A stretch of 64,000 nucleotides of DNA from Diploscapter coronatus (lineage: Eukaryota > Nematoda > Chromadorea > Rhabditida > Rhabditidae), in contig OZ038423.1 of NCBI GenBank assembly GCA_964036155.1, forward strand, positions 50,297,249 through 50,361,248. The letters run 5' to 3'. Of the stretch, positions 52,834 through 64,000 are shown one piece after another (the first letter of the stretch is position 1; every line of letters starts with the position of its first letter). Below the pieces are notes generated by a model, which made no database searches, had not been told where the DNA came from, and saw only the letters and a program-made list of their open reading frames with translations. The position numbers and the translations under genes were made by a program.

Positions 52834-53257
52834 ATGGACACAAGTAAGCAAATAGACTTGCAAAAACTTGAATGGCATTTGAGTTATTCGAACGACTTTG
52901 ACGATCCGGAAGATGGCATTCCTGTTTTTGAACTGCTCGGGAAGGTGTGGAATGGAGCCAACAGACACCGTAGAACTATTACTGCAAGTCTCCAAATAAT
53001 CAAAATTTTGTCATGATCATATGCAGATACAAAAATCATGCATCAATGTCGGAACGATGTTTATTCCAGTCAAGCTTGTTCTTGATTTCCAGTTTCGTAC
53101 GTGAAGTTGAAGAGCGATTCGAATCGAAATACGAAGAGACGAAGGGAAATGGACCAGGATTCAATCGATTTGTGCTTGCAAGGGACGACTTTGATTTTAG
53201 AAAGGTATGCTGTTTTTATTCTATTTTTCATTTTTATAGATCGATGAAAGTTATTAA
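52834..53257 (+). CDS. possible small gene of unknown function
   Basis: Three exons can be joined in frame: 52834-52944, 53070-53204 and 53240-53257, giving 87 residues. Exon 1 (MDTSKQIDLQKLEWHLSYSN and so on) and the end of exon 2 (VREVEERFESKYEETKGN, RFVLARDDFDFRK) have the charged, mixed composition of real protein. The join between them is less natural, since it adds SSLFLISS. An acceptor 25 nt later would be more typical but breaks this frame. The stop codon lies 55 nt from the stop of the convergent ZC4H2-like gene. I do not recognise the product. Confidence 0.4.
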
Positions 53258-53312
53258 TTTTATTTTACTTTTTTTTTTGTATTTTGAGGTCTTGAAATCT
53301 CCAATGGGGATT

Positions 53313-55257
53313 TTATGGTGGTTCTTTCTTGTTCTTCCTGCGTTTTGGATTCTTGCTTCTGCTCTTCGTTTTGCACTGCGAGCAGGTCGGCGCGTTTCTG
53401 TGAATCCAGGCTTCGCAATTTTCACATTTCTGCAAAATTAAAGCTCTTTCAATTATTTTCGAAATTTGCTTACCTTCACTCGACTTGGTTGTTCGAGACT
53501 CCTGTTGAATTGCGGAGTTTTGAAGAATGGCAACAATTGTTGCAGCGGGAAAACTGGTAGCGAGTTCTGCGAACGCGATTCTTCTGTCACAAGGCTAAAA
53601 TTATATTATTTTTTAGTTTTTCACTTTTCTAAAAATGTACTTCATCTGCGCAATTTTGACTTCTTCCTCCAAAATCTCGAATTGTTCATCGATTTCTGCA
53701 GCCTGTAAATTGAATACTTTCGAAAATAATTCATAGCTTTATCTGACAGTCATAGATGCATTAGCCGCTTCTCTAGCACTCTGCAGACTTTCCAGAACCA
53801 AAGCGCATTTTCTCTGCTGCGTTTCCTTCTCGTTTCGCAGATTCTTCATCATGTCTTCCAAAGTGTTGATATCCTGGAAATCATATTGGTTGCTGAAATG
53901 AGAAAACAGCTGCACTTATAGGTTTAGAGTAATAAATGATTGATGGGATATCTCATATCTAAATTTGACTTTGCCAGCTCTTTCGGGATGTTTTCGACTT
54001 GAAGATCATGTTAGATAGCTACATTCTTAAAATTTCATTCATACTGACCATGAAGCCACAAATTGAGGAATTCAAAAACAATACACTCTTCCAAATTTTT
54101 GTGCACTGCTATATTTCTGCTAAAGCTATCCGCTTCATTTTTTCACCAATGACTCCATATCTGGTAGAAAAGCACACTTCTTTTATGACAATTTGGAAGA
54201 TTTCTCCTTTCACAATACTTTATGAAGTCGTACCTGATTGATCAGCCTCAACTCTTCAGCATGATTCTTCCTCTCTTCTTCCAGTGACTTCTCCATGAAT
54301 TTGCATTTCTCCAGGAATTCATTCTGCAGCTCGATTTGTCGAAATTCCTCTTCGATTTCACGTCGAATTTTGTCGTAGGAGAGAAGCGAGTTTCTGAAAT
54401 GATTGTTTTTTCTTCTTGAAAAATCACGAGCTCATTAGTGATTGCTTTATTATTCCGCATTCTTTTCGTCCTTTCCTCGTTCCACCTTCTTCTTTTTCTT
54501 CGCTTCTCAATAGAAAACAATCGCCGAACCGTGATTCACTCATTTCCAGCACAAAATCAGCAGCACTGCCGCGCTTTCGATCTGCTTCTCGTGTCTATTC
54601 GCTATTTCAGGAATTCCACTATCCTTCTCTCAGTTCTCTATGGGGAATTTTTAAGAATCTTGATGCAATAAAAGTTTCTAGTTAATTTTCAGGCGGAAAA
54701 TTCAGAATAACGAATCTCAAATGGAGCATTATCATTTAATTGAACATGGCAATATTCAATTCTAATTCTGCTCTTCCCGAGAGATAAACTCAATTTCTCA
54801 TCCTGTTTTCCTTCTTCACTTTGAAAACTTTGAGTCTTCCATCTCGACTACTATTTCTCAGAAGAATGATTGACCGATTTAGATGTGTGTAGGTTTTATG
54901 GGACGTGTTAGAAAGTTGCAACAATGATTCATTCACGAAACTTAGTTTACATACAGTGGCATACAGTTGCACACAAAAATTTGGATCAATGCCCAATATC
55001 CTATGAGCATTGTTCATTAGTTGATGATGAAGAGATCCGGATAAATATTGCTTTGCCTGAAGGGCTTATCTAATCACAATTATTTTTCAGATTTTTTTCC
55101 AGATCACTTCTGGAAAAATGGGAGAATGAAGTACATCAATAGTGGTGCATTGTTCCAAATTTTTGTATGCAACTATCGACTTTGGAATCTAGAAATTTAA
55201 AACTTACTTGACAGATGAAATAGTCTCTAGTTGAGTTGTGAGGTACTGTAAGTCCAT
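53313..55257 (-). CDS. ZC4H2 family protein, paralog 1
   Basis: Six exons (55257-55208, 54393-54234, 53873-53748, 53702-53641, 53594-53474, 53429-53313) join to 211 residues. Residues about 1-125 are a coiled coil with the family landmark HAEELRLINQDINTLED. The C-terminal zinc finger is KCENCEAWIHRNAPTCSQC followed by [16 protein letters not shown], a near-signature match to vertebrate ZC4H2. The four Cys and the IH histidine are present; the position I remember as the first His in the vertebrate protein is Glu here. ZC4H2 acts in the nucleus in neural development, working with RNF220 and stabilising BMP/Smad components in vertebrates. Human ZC4H2 is 224 residues, so this copy is close to full length. 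An acceptor lies 5 nt before the ATG, supporting the start. A second paralog follows upstream at 57235-59888 on the same strand. Confidence 0.9.
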
Positions 55258-57234
55258 CGAATCTGAAACTAGAAAGTATCGATAGTGCTGGACCGAAAAA
55301 ATTCTGAAATCTAAGGTAAATGTTACCAACTCAAGACATATAGAGTTGTGAGGTGATTTTAAGAAGGTCACTGATGAGACGATGGGTAGAAACGAGTGAA
55401 TGAAGGAGGAAAAGAAAGTACGAGGAAATGGAAGGGAAGAGAGAGATGAAGGGTTGAAAGGAGCAGCCAAGTGAAAAGCAATGAGCCACGAACATTCATT
55501 TCACTCGCAATGAGAATCTGAGTGGAGAGAAGAGAATGAAATAGATTTCTGTAATCTTAGTCGCTCTCTATCTTTATCTGATTCGATAATGAAAATCATA
55601 CAGCTAACAAGATTTTCGCTTTAGGATTAGAAAGAAAAATTACCACATTTTTATCGCATTATGATGAGATAGAGTAATGAAAGTGGTTGGAATAATTCAT
55701 ATTTCGATCCTGACGTTATAGTCATATCATCAAGGAATGAGGAAAATTTGATCATCGCATTTTGAATGAGATCTTCGATGAAACACCCAGAAGCGGACTG
55801 CAGCAAGTAAAGAACGATTCAATTGGCATGGAAATGGGCATTCGAAACGAAGATGATAGACAAAGAAACGAGAAGAGAAGAGAAGCAGCAGTGCACTGTA
55901 GAATGAAAGGAAGGGCAAGGGAAGGGAAAGAGTGAATCAAATGGAAGGGGAAATGGTGTGCAACGGGAGGGAAACACAGGCTGAAGCAGGCAAAAATCGA
56001 AAGAGGTCTGGGAAAATCGACACAAATCAGCAAAGATGAGAAGATGGAATGAGAATGGGTATCGTTTATTGAATTTACTGAATTTGAGTCAAATTCTATT
56101 GAATAGGTAGTAGAATTTTAACTGAAATGAAACTTGAATTTGCTACGAGTCCATGATATGTTCTGAAAGTACAGAAGAAAATGTATCTCGAAATTTTACT
56201 ACTAATTTTTAATTATGAAGTATTCAATGACGATTTTAATAGGTTAGTAAGAAAGTTCTGTCATATTACAGTTTCTGATTTTCCTTATTCTTCCGGACAT
56301 AATAACGATCCGAATGAAGTTAGTGAGTCTTGACGAGTTGTGCAAAATAGCCAAGTTTCATTTGAATCTGGTTTGAGCAATCATTGAAGTAGACTTGAAG
56401 AAGACAGTTGAATATGACAGAACTGTCTTGCCAATCTAATAGCTCTAACTATGCAAGAACAATGCGGGGTCACAAGATGGTGGCTACTTATTACCATAAT
56501 CAAACATCGTGCGAGTATCGTAAAGGATGATCAACATGAGATTTTTGCATAATGACTGACCATAACCTTTCTTCCATCCCCACGATTCAGAGGATGTTTG
56601 AAAGCTTTATGTGTGGGATCGACAGTTTATCTGTATTCAAACATTTTCAAGCAAACACAAGTAGCTTTAAGCCTCAGATCACAGTTTCGCAAATTCACAG
56701 ATGTAAAGTCTCTTTGTTCATCGATTGTTTCAGTTTCTCTAAACTGTAAAATGTTTATATTCGTCGTTTTTCTCTCACATCTTTTATCCTTCTCCACCAT
56801 AACATGACATTTCAGCAACTGAAATGTAAAATCATTTCACTAGCCAGAACATTTTATTAGCATTCCATCAAAATCTTCTATTTACATCAGGCGAATTTTC
56901 AAATACTTATTACACAAGACAATTTTGAAAATTCGAATAATAATTGAGCACACCCGCAAGATCAATGAAGAGAGGATTATTGAAATTACAAAATTACAAT
57001 AAATAGCTAACAGACGAATAAATAATGGATTTCTTTCTCGAAAGAAAGGCATAAGATAGATATAAATTGAAGATCAACTTGTTTTGAATTAGTTAGATGA
57101 AGCTTTGATACATGACTCTTCAAGTGTGAAAATTAAAAGTTAAACTGAAAAAAGCGTACTTCATAAGAAAATTAATGTGAAAATTCATCAAATAATCAAA
57201 TCGAATTGGATAGTCAATATTCCATAGTAAAAAA
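55258..57234. other. region between the two ZC4H2 paralogs
   Basis: 55380-56030 is purine-rich on the plus strand, that is pyrimidine-rich on the coding strand of the paralog starting at 55257, and is probably its promoter region. The rest is AT-rich and will include the 3' UTR of the second paralog. No exon was supported. Confidence 0.5.
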
Positions 57235-59888
57235 TCATGCTAGTTCCTTCTTTCTGGGCTTCTTCGGATTTTTGCTCCTCGATTTGCTTTTGCACATGGG
57301 GCAAATTGGTGCGTTTCGGTGGATCTGTTGGAAGCACGATTGACAGGTCTGAAATATTCGTACATTTTATTGCTGATTTAATTTTGTGGTTATTTCAAAC
57401 TATTTTTCCTCTCGTTTCTCTCTCTAAGAAATTCTACCTTCATAGGCGGACTTTGATGATCGGAGGGTTTGAGATGAGGAAAGGCTGCAGGCGGTGCGCG
57501 AAAATTGGCGCCTGCTTGGACTTGAGCTTGCTGATGTTGAGCGAGCATTTGGTCGAAGAAGAAGGACGGCAGACCGGGAATTCCCTAGAATATCGATTAT
57601 TTTTATTTGAACTCGGAAATTTGAAATTTCGAAAGCAATTCAACCTTACAGACCTTGAATCCTTGCAATAGCGGATTTGGCATTGGACTCGCAGTTGCCG
57701 AAGGCGTACTGAAACATTATGCGGTTTCAAAAACGGAACTCTAAATCTACATTTCTGCCAATGATACGTTGATTTCTTTGAGAAATTCGGCCTGGGGCAA
57801 ATCGTCCTGTTGCAGACATTCTTCCTCGCTGAATCCGAGCTCTTTCACTTTTTCATTCGATTGCTCCATTAATTTGAGCAGAGTCTGAATTCGACGATTC
57901 ATCGGAGTTCTTTATGATTGATTGATCAACCTCGTATTTCTTGGCGAGTTTGATTTCCCGTTCCCTCTTTTCGGATCGTGCACCTTCGACTGCTTTCTCA
58001 AGATCGATTTTGTCCTGCGATTCATTGATTTTCGAGGAAATGTTTTCTAGATTTTAACCTGATTGATAGTCTGAATGATCTCTGAATGCTCGTCCTTTTC
58101 CTTGTTCAAATCGCCGATCGTCTTGGTGCTTTCCCGAATGAACTGCTCGTTCTCTTCGTATTTGGCCAGTTCCGACAGAAGTTCGCTTTTCTTTCTCGCG
58201 TAGTCTTCGACTTTCCATCTGAAATTTTGAATCATAATTGTGTTTGTCGGAAGAAGAATACTTTTAACTAGTTCGTGGTGTTCTAAATGAACTGGTTAGT
58301 TTGAAAACTATTCTCATGGCAATTTTTGGTTCAAGTTGTGGATATGATAGAATTAAAATTTGAAAAATCTTAATCGGAATCATATCCCCGCCGTTCTATT
58401 TATGATTTTTTCCTAATTTTACAGGCGAACCTTTTCAGGGTCTCGTGGAATTTCGGGACAAAGGTAGGCACATCTGTAAGAGCAAAAAGTTTTGAACGAA
58501 CTGGTGTAATTTTTCAACAAAAATGAGTACACGCAGCAGATGGCCCATTTTCAGTAAGTTTTTCAATGCAAAACATATTGCAGAAATTAGCATACATGCA
58601 TTTGCCAATACAAACAAGTTGTTTTAAAAGCCAACTACCTGCTACAGGTATCATTTTTTGTTGAAAAAATTAAATCAATCAACTCAAAATTGTTTGCTCT
58701 TTCAAATGCATCTGCTTTTATCCCGAACTTTCACGGGATCCTAAAGAGGTTTCCTTGTTAGAAAATTGTGAGGACTTCATTTGAAGTTTGGATATTTAGA
58801 TATGAATACTGAAGTTCTGTAGTAGAAATTAAGTGAAGATCAGCTTCGGAGACCCTGTTTGTACCTTCGAATTTAATCAAGGCTCATAAAGTCTGTCGCC
58901 ATCCTTCTATTGTCACTCTTTCTCTACTTTTTGCATCTCTCATTTTAATTTCCCGATCTCTTTGCCCAACCCAAACATTCTCACAAATGGTAGAGGCGCA
59001 GCTAAATACAGCATTCTGTCTGCTGCAGGGCTGCAGTTTACGGCTAAATGCGTTATGTGATGAGAAAAGGAAGAAGGGAAGGAGAGAATTTCTAAAAAAG
59101 CTCAAACAAAGCGATTACTGTATCTGATAGGTACAGAAACAGGTAGTTCAAACAGGATATCATTCCCTTCTATTGTTCAGATAGATTGTTATATTTCGTG
59201 GACACCTGGATCGAATAACCGAAAGGTGTCATGCACCGTGCAGCCACTTGAAACGATTAGCAGAGATTAGTCGATTTGAAATGCATTCCTCCAAAATACT
59301 GATTTTGTTCTCTGCGTCTCTCGTTTATCCATTCTATTTAAAATTTGATCCCATTAGCATTTGAGCGCGCAAAAAGACGCGAAAATGAATGATCGCCTGT
59401 CCCAGAGAGCGACAAAACGAGCCACTACAAAGGGAAAACCGACTGAGTAGAGATTTGAAGTGCTGAAGGAGGAAGAAGGTGGAATAGTGCTGATGCAAAA
59501 CCATCGATCTGATTGGATTAATTAGGCAGAGGAAATCGATAATTGAGAATTGGTCTAGAAATAAATTCAATCATTGGCTAGAGTGCTTTTTTGTTTCATC
59601 AACTCGTCAACTATTAATTTATCGATTTATGGAATTTGTGGCTCTTGAAATAACCCATAGGTTTGAAAACGATAAATTCAAATTATCTTTCATTTTTTGA
59701 GGTGAAGAATATGAAAATTTAGTAGAGTGATCCTATGACAAAGTGTGCGCAAACAGCGATATAATCACTATTCAGATGCTTGATGCAAAATGGTTACCGT
59801 AGTGTGAAAATTTGACTCACTTTGCCTGCGCCATTCGATTCAATTCGACTGCATGTCTCGACGTGTCGACCGGAGGAGGAGAGGACAT
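57235..59888 (-). CDS. ZC4H2 family protein, paralog 2
   Basis: Seven exons (59888-59821, 58218-58059, 58014-57931, 57884-57751, 57708-57654, 57584-57438, 57348-57235) join to 253 residues. The N-terminal half is a coiled coil ([20 protein letters not shown] and following). The middle is Pro/Gln-rich ([17 protein letters not shown]). The C-terminus is PPMK then [19 protein letters not shown] and [17 protein letters not shown], closer to the vertebrate protein than paralog 1. The first zinc-site His is replaced by Phe. Exon 2 is exactly 160 nt and enters in phase 2, as in paralog 1, and both exons end at the same residue pair NQ, so the two genes share an ancestral structure. The rest of the exon pattern has changed. 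The first intron is about 1.6 kb. An acceptor lies 3 nt before the ATG. Function is inferred from the family only. Confidence 0.9.
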
Positions 59889-62800
59889 TTCCTGCAACAA
59901 AATGATGAAATTAGTCGCCAAATTGTGTGAATTGACTGCGGGCCGCGGTAAACAAGATAAAATTTACGATGCTCTCGATGAGATGATATCGAACAGGGAA
60001 GGAGGGCAATTAGAACTGAGGATATGATGGATATACTGTGGGGAAGATAGGGGAAGGATGACAGAAGGACACACGACACAAAGCAGACAAATGAATGCAG
60101 GCAGCAGTTTACGATGCAAAGAGGCAAAGCAGAGACAAATGGAGGTGCGAGAATGAACGATGAAAGGAGAATATCTTTTTGTGGTTCAACAGCAGGAGAA
60201 TGGAAGATTAGATGGTCGTAAGAAGTTGAATGCAAATTGGAGAGGAGTCAGATCAGATAGACACTGTTGAATCACACACAATGTCTTGTTCGAAAGAAAA
60301 TCCAATAATTATTTTTATTTTGAATTTTTCGAAGTCGTTTTAAGCGATTTCTGAATAACTTATTCAAGTTTTTTTTACAAACATGAAGCATTCACCATAT
60401 TGTCAAATTTATCAAGGCAGCTGGGCTGAGATTCAATAAAGTTTCATATCTAGCTGACAATTAATTCAAAAGACGAATGACACAGTTTAATTTTCATACA
60501 TTCAATTGTAAATTTAAAGGATCATTTTGAAATTTGTTTTGGAAATGCGAAAAATATCGATTTTCAGAGGCCGGAAGCAATCACATTCAGAAAGGGCAGA
60601 GGAAATGGAGGGGAAAGAGTACGGTAGCAAGTGCAAACATTCACAGAGGAAGGGAGGAAAATCGATGATGCAAAGAAAACATGAAAATGTGTGATATAAA
60701 GAGGAGATTGCGAATTTTTGAGAAAATAAGTAAATTTTATAAAATCACCGAAACGATACATTTCCCACGACATTACGATCAGGCCCATTTGTTAGACAGT
60801 CGCCAAAATGAATAGAGAAAAAGGGGAGGGAAGGAGAGGGAACGAGAGAAGAGAAAACAGAAAGGAGCAAATGGGCTAACCAAGAACAAATCTATCACAA
60901 CAATACAAAAGATTTAGATATTGAAGGTGATGAATTTATTACGGCTTTTGTTAAGCAAATTGTGGTCGAATGACAGGTGAATTCCGGAAACAAATTACTG
61001 TAGCTTGTGAATTGCGCAAGTATGGAAATCGATAGTTGTATCGAGGGGAATGGAATTTTTTTAGATCATTTGATAGGAATATCAACCGATAGTGTTAATT
61101 TTTTCATAAGGATTTAATTATTTTTAATTTTTAAAGATGAAGATCAAACTTATCTAGCCGCACTTCTATTCTGTAAAAAAGCTTCATTTTACGGTAAATG
61201 ATATAGAATCAATCAGTGAAAAATTAACTTGTTAGAGAAATGAGATGGGCTAGTTTGGGCAAGAAGAAATAAATCGAAGTGGATTGAATGTTTTAGCAGA
61301 TGTGAGTGAAAATCTGCACATCTATCAATTCCCCTCTTCTTCCCATCTAAAGACATCCCCCACTGTGAAGTGCGCGACATCACAAATCACACCGTCTTCA
61401 TTTACATCTTTGCATTTCATGAATTACAGCCCATTTTAAATTGAACTCACAAAATCTGACTTCTTATATTAAAATAGGTATTTATTCAAAACATATCATT
61501 GAATTTTCTAATCGTATCTTTCTTTCCCAGATGTGAATAAGTGACTTTGTTTACAACCGATGATCTAAGATGTTGTGAAAATTTCTATCCCATAACTAAC
61601 CTACAGCTTTTAGTGAAGATACGATTACAAATTTCTAAAATAGCATACTTGTAAAAACGAATAATGAGGCTACTGCAATTCATGGGTATCTGTTTATTCA
61701 ACGACTTCTCGTATCTAACAGCTTCTGCTTCTTTTCCAGGCCAGGTCTCCAAGGGACAATAATTCAGCGCAAATTCATCAAAGGCAATGCTCCTTGCCGC
61801 TACAATAAATTAAAGAAGAGCAACAATAGAATTGCAGAGGAAATAAAATCGATTTGGAGATTTCATAACTTGAAGAGTACTGGTTAGCAAACTTGCAGAT
61901 GTGCTACTTTTGAACGGTGCGCTTTTTTATTCCCATCACGAATGTTTTAAGACTTAACCTCACTCAAACTTCGCTTAAATTTAAATTTGAAACGGTTGAA
62001 CTTTCTTTTGAAAAAATTTGTCTGGTAAAGCAAGCTGAATTTGAATTGAAAGTTTTATGAAATGGGATGGAGTTGAAGTAGCACCTTTTGCTATTCATCA
62101 CATTCGTGATATTGACAAGATAAGATAATATTAAACAGTTTATAGGTTTAAAGCTGAGATAAATAAACAAAATTGAAGATTCAAATTGTTTTATGAAAAG
62201 TTGAGATTGTAAATGTGAGTGGAAATTGTGCAGTAAAAACGGTGATGCACGGAAATCTTTACAAAAGACACGAAATGGAAAGAGGGAGGGAGGGAGAAGG
62301 AGAGGGGAAACGAACCCAGTGACTGGGGCGAAACGAACAGAAAAAGGAAACCTTTCTGTCTCCCATTCTCTCGATATGATTCACCTCAACAGTCATTTCA
62401 CGCTTGAAACATTTATAAATCACTTTACTTTGCGCAATCAAGGAAATTATTACGTATTAATTCAAAATTAAAATAATACAAACTCATTAATCTAATAAAA
62501 TTCATAGATATAATTTTTAATAACTCAGTGTAAATTTATTGATGCAGAGCTTGTTTATTAGTGTGCAGTAAAATGCTGTGCCGCACCGCAAACATCCCTG
62601 TATTAAATATTGCATGAAAAGTCTTGTTTCTAGGCTCCTAGAAAAAGACACCGGGTTTTCTAAGAAATAGTATGAGAAAGAAAGAAGAAAAGAAAAAAAC
62701 CCGGTGTCTTTTTCTAGGAGCCACTCGAAATATTAGCATTGTCGTAATTTGATGTGTATTTGACACGCATTTGCGGACTTCTTTCGCACCCCAATCAATA

Positions 62801-63566
62801 AATCGATATCACCACGTGAAAGAGCGGTATCGAATTGTATAGTAGGTATCGATCAATTGGGAAAACAAAAATAAAACAAGAAAAATTTGTGATAATTGGA
62901 AGAGTTATCAACTATGGATAATATTGAGCCGAGGCAAAGGAGCGGGGCTTGGCGGTTCCTACTCTTGTCAGCTTATTTTAGGCGGTCGTCTCGATTACTA
63001 CAACGAATAAAAATGCTGTAATCGTTATTCGTATTTTTGCTGTTGATGCTTTTCATGCTTGTCGCCTCCTCGCATATCCATTTTCATCGCGGTAGGATTT
63101 CAGCGTCGTTTGCAGCTCTCAGATACCGATACAGATATTCTTAGAAGTCGAAATATCGCTGGATTCTGTATCCAGAGAACTCAGAAAACCCCCATATAGA
63201 TCATGTAACTCAAGAGATTCTGACAGCGAAATTCCGAAATACCAAGAAAACCAAATGCAGAGAGTTAGAAAAGTCTCAAGAGATGGCTTGATCTGAGAGA
63301 TTGCGACTTGAAGGCTGAGAAAAGCAAGAAAGAATGTAAACCCAGAGAAACGCGCTCACTCACTCGCTCAGCTCATATTGCCGTGACAGTGCAAAAAAAT
63401 TCGAGAAAACTCCGAAAATATCGAGGGGCGGAGTTTCGAAGCTGAGCTTAAGCTCTCTGCCGAAGCGATCCAGTCATTGCATCGGCGCTGACTTACCCAC
63501 GGTAAGTCGCGTCCACCGTTGTGCAACACCACAAAACTATCTAGAAGTAACACTCCATTCTGAACA
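59889..63566. other. 3.7 kb intergenic region
   Basis: 59890-60240, 60560-60900 and 62260-62340 are purine-rich on the plus strand; the first is upstream of ZC4H2 paralog 2. A perfect 27-bp inverted repeat is at 62633-62722. 62930-63560 is richer in G and C and precedes the start at 63567. No further gene was supported. Confidence 0.5.
62633..62722. repeat. perfect 27-bp inverted repeat with a 36-nt purine-rich loop
   Basis: GGCTCCTAGAAAAAGACACC and seven more bases (62633-62659) are repeated without mismatch in reverse complement at 62696-62722. The loop is A/G-rich. It could be a small-RNA hairpin, the ends of a tiny mobile element, or a structured transcript end. Perfect pairing of this length cannot be chance. 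Confidence 0.9.
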
Positions 63567-63588
63567 ATGGAGCACGAGAAGGATCCAG
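63567..63588 (+). CDS. first coding exon of a gene running off the right edge
   Basis: ATG at 63567 opens MEHEKDP and is followed by a consensus donor (CCAG then GTAAGT) at 63589, leaving the exon in phase 1. The ATG context CGAACAATGG-like (TGAACAATGG) is good and the upstream 300 nt are GC-richer than the surroundings, as for a promoter or 5' UTR. Nothing can be said about the product. Confidence 0.5.
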
Positions 63589-63641
63589 GTAAGTCTAATT
63601 TTTGGACCTAATTTTTAATTTTCACCTACCACAAAACGTAA

Positions 63642-63867
63642 AACCTCTAATTGAAGCCCATCCCCTAAAATACCTCAGAACTACCTAATACCCATCTCAA
63701 ATCATCTTGTAAAGTATCTCTATGCGTTCTTTAGAGTATATAGAGCATATTTACCTTCGAGGCTAAATTTCTACGATCATTAGATGAAAAATGATGACTT
63801 TGAAATTTTCGATTTCTCCGAAAAATGGGTCTCTGAAAATAGAAGCCATGGACTTCAATTAGAGGCT
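63642..63867. mobile_element. MITE-like element family C, copy 2, intronic
   Basis: Arms CCTCTAATTGAAG (from 63644) and CTTCAATTAGAGG (to 63865) are inverted. The inside aligns with 16859-17100: TTTAGAGTAT, GCATATTTAC and a TCAAATCATC-like stretch come in the same order. Copies differ at many positions, so insertion is old. It lies in the first intron of the gene starting at 63567. Confidence 0.65.
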
Positions 63868-64000
63868 TGATGGTTATTTGAAAAAATTCTCCCAAATACT
63901 ATTCCTAAAGCGAGGTTGAGTATGGATAGCAACTTGAGCTCAACGTTCTCATGCCATCGCTTTTCAGAATGATTAAATCTTTTTATTGTCTTTCCGAGCG

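Noticed and set aside
1..64000. tRNA, rRNA, CRISPR and bacterial-type operons
   Set aside because: No cloverleaf with a T-loop GGTTCRA box, no rRNA-like text and no regular repeat-spacer array were seen by eye; a covariance-model scan would be decisive for small RNAs.

Overview
This is a eukaryotic, AT-rich window with no operons, CRISPR or bacterial signals. The genes are split by many mostly short introns, several only 41-43 nt long. Nearly all introns end in TTTCAG or TTTTAG with almost no separate polypyrimidine tract. Several genes also have a strong splice acceptor 1-12 nt before the start codon, as expected if a spliced leader is trans-spliced there. Together this points to a nematode or a nematode-like ecdysozoan. 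The species cannot be named from the sequence, and the exon models below were built by hand from splice sites and reading phase.

Layout, left to right. 1682-4869 (-): Gln/Ser/Pro-rich N-terminal exons of a probable bZIP (Fos/ATF-like) transcription factor whose DNA-binding part would lie off the left edge. 4870-13960: a 9 kb stretch without recognisable genes. 13967-17477 (+): a RING/B-box/coiled-coil (TRIM-type) protein with a long insert inside the RING. 19105-20303 (+): a Cys-rich orphan. 23650-26285 (+): a GSKIP-domain (DUF727) protein behind a TATA box. 27589-41352 (-): a large 19-exon gene for an ~824-residue protein with a Gln/Ala/Glu-rich coiled coil and C-terminal WPP-type motifs, plus a separate Gln-rich terminal exon at 27.6 kb. 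43055-44520 (-): a phospholipid scramblase, divergent from an orphan gene at 46047-47224 (+). 48555-51592 (+): a divergent cytosolic-type HSP70. 52834-53257 (+): a doubtful small gene, convergent with 53313-55257 (-), the first of two ZC4H2 paralogs. 57235-59888 (-): the second ZC4H2 paralog. 63567 (+): the first coding exon of a gene that runs off the right edge.

The genes do not form one pathway. The most notable content is the tandem pair of strongly diverged ZC4H2 genes, the HSP70 without an EEVD tail, the unnamed WPP-motif protein, and several small dispersed repeat or MITE families with copies in introns and gene flanks. Gene starts are commonly preceded by a few hundred bases that are pyrimidine-rich on the coding strand. 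Similar blocks at 11.2-13.3 kb may mark a promoter whose gene was not found.
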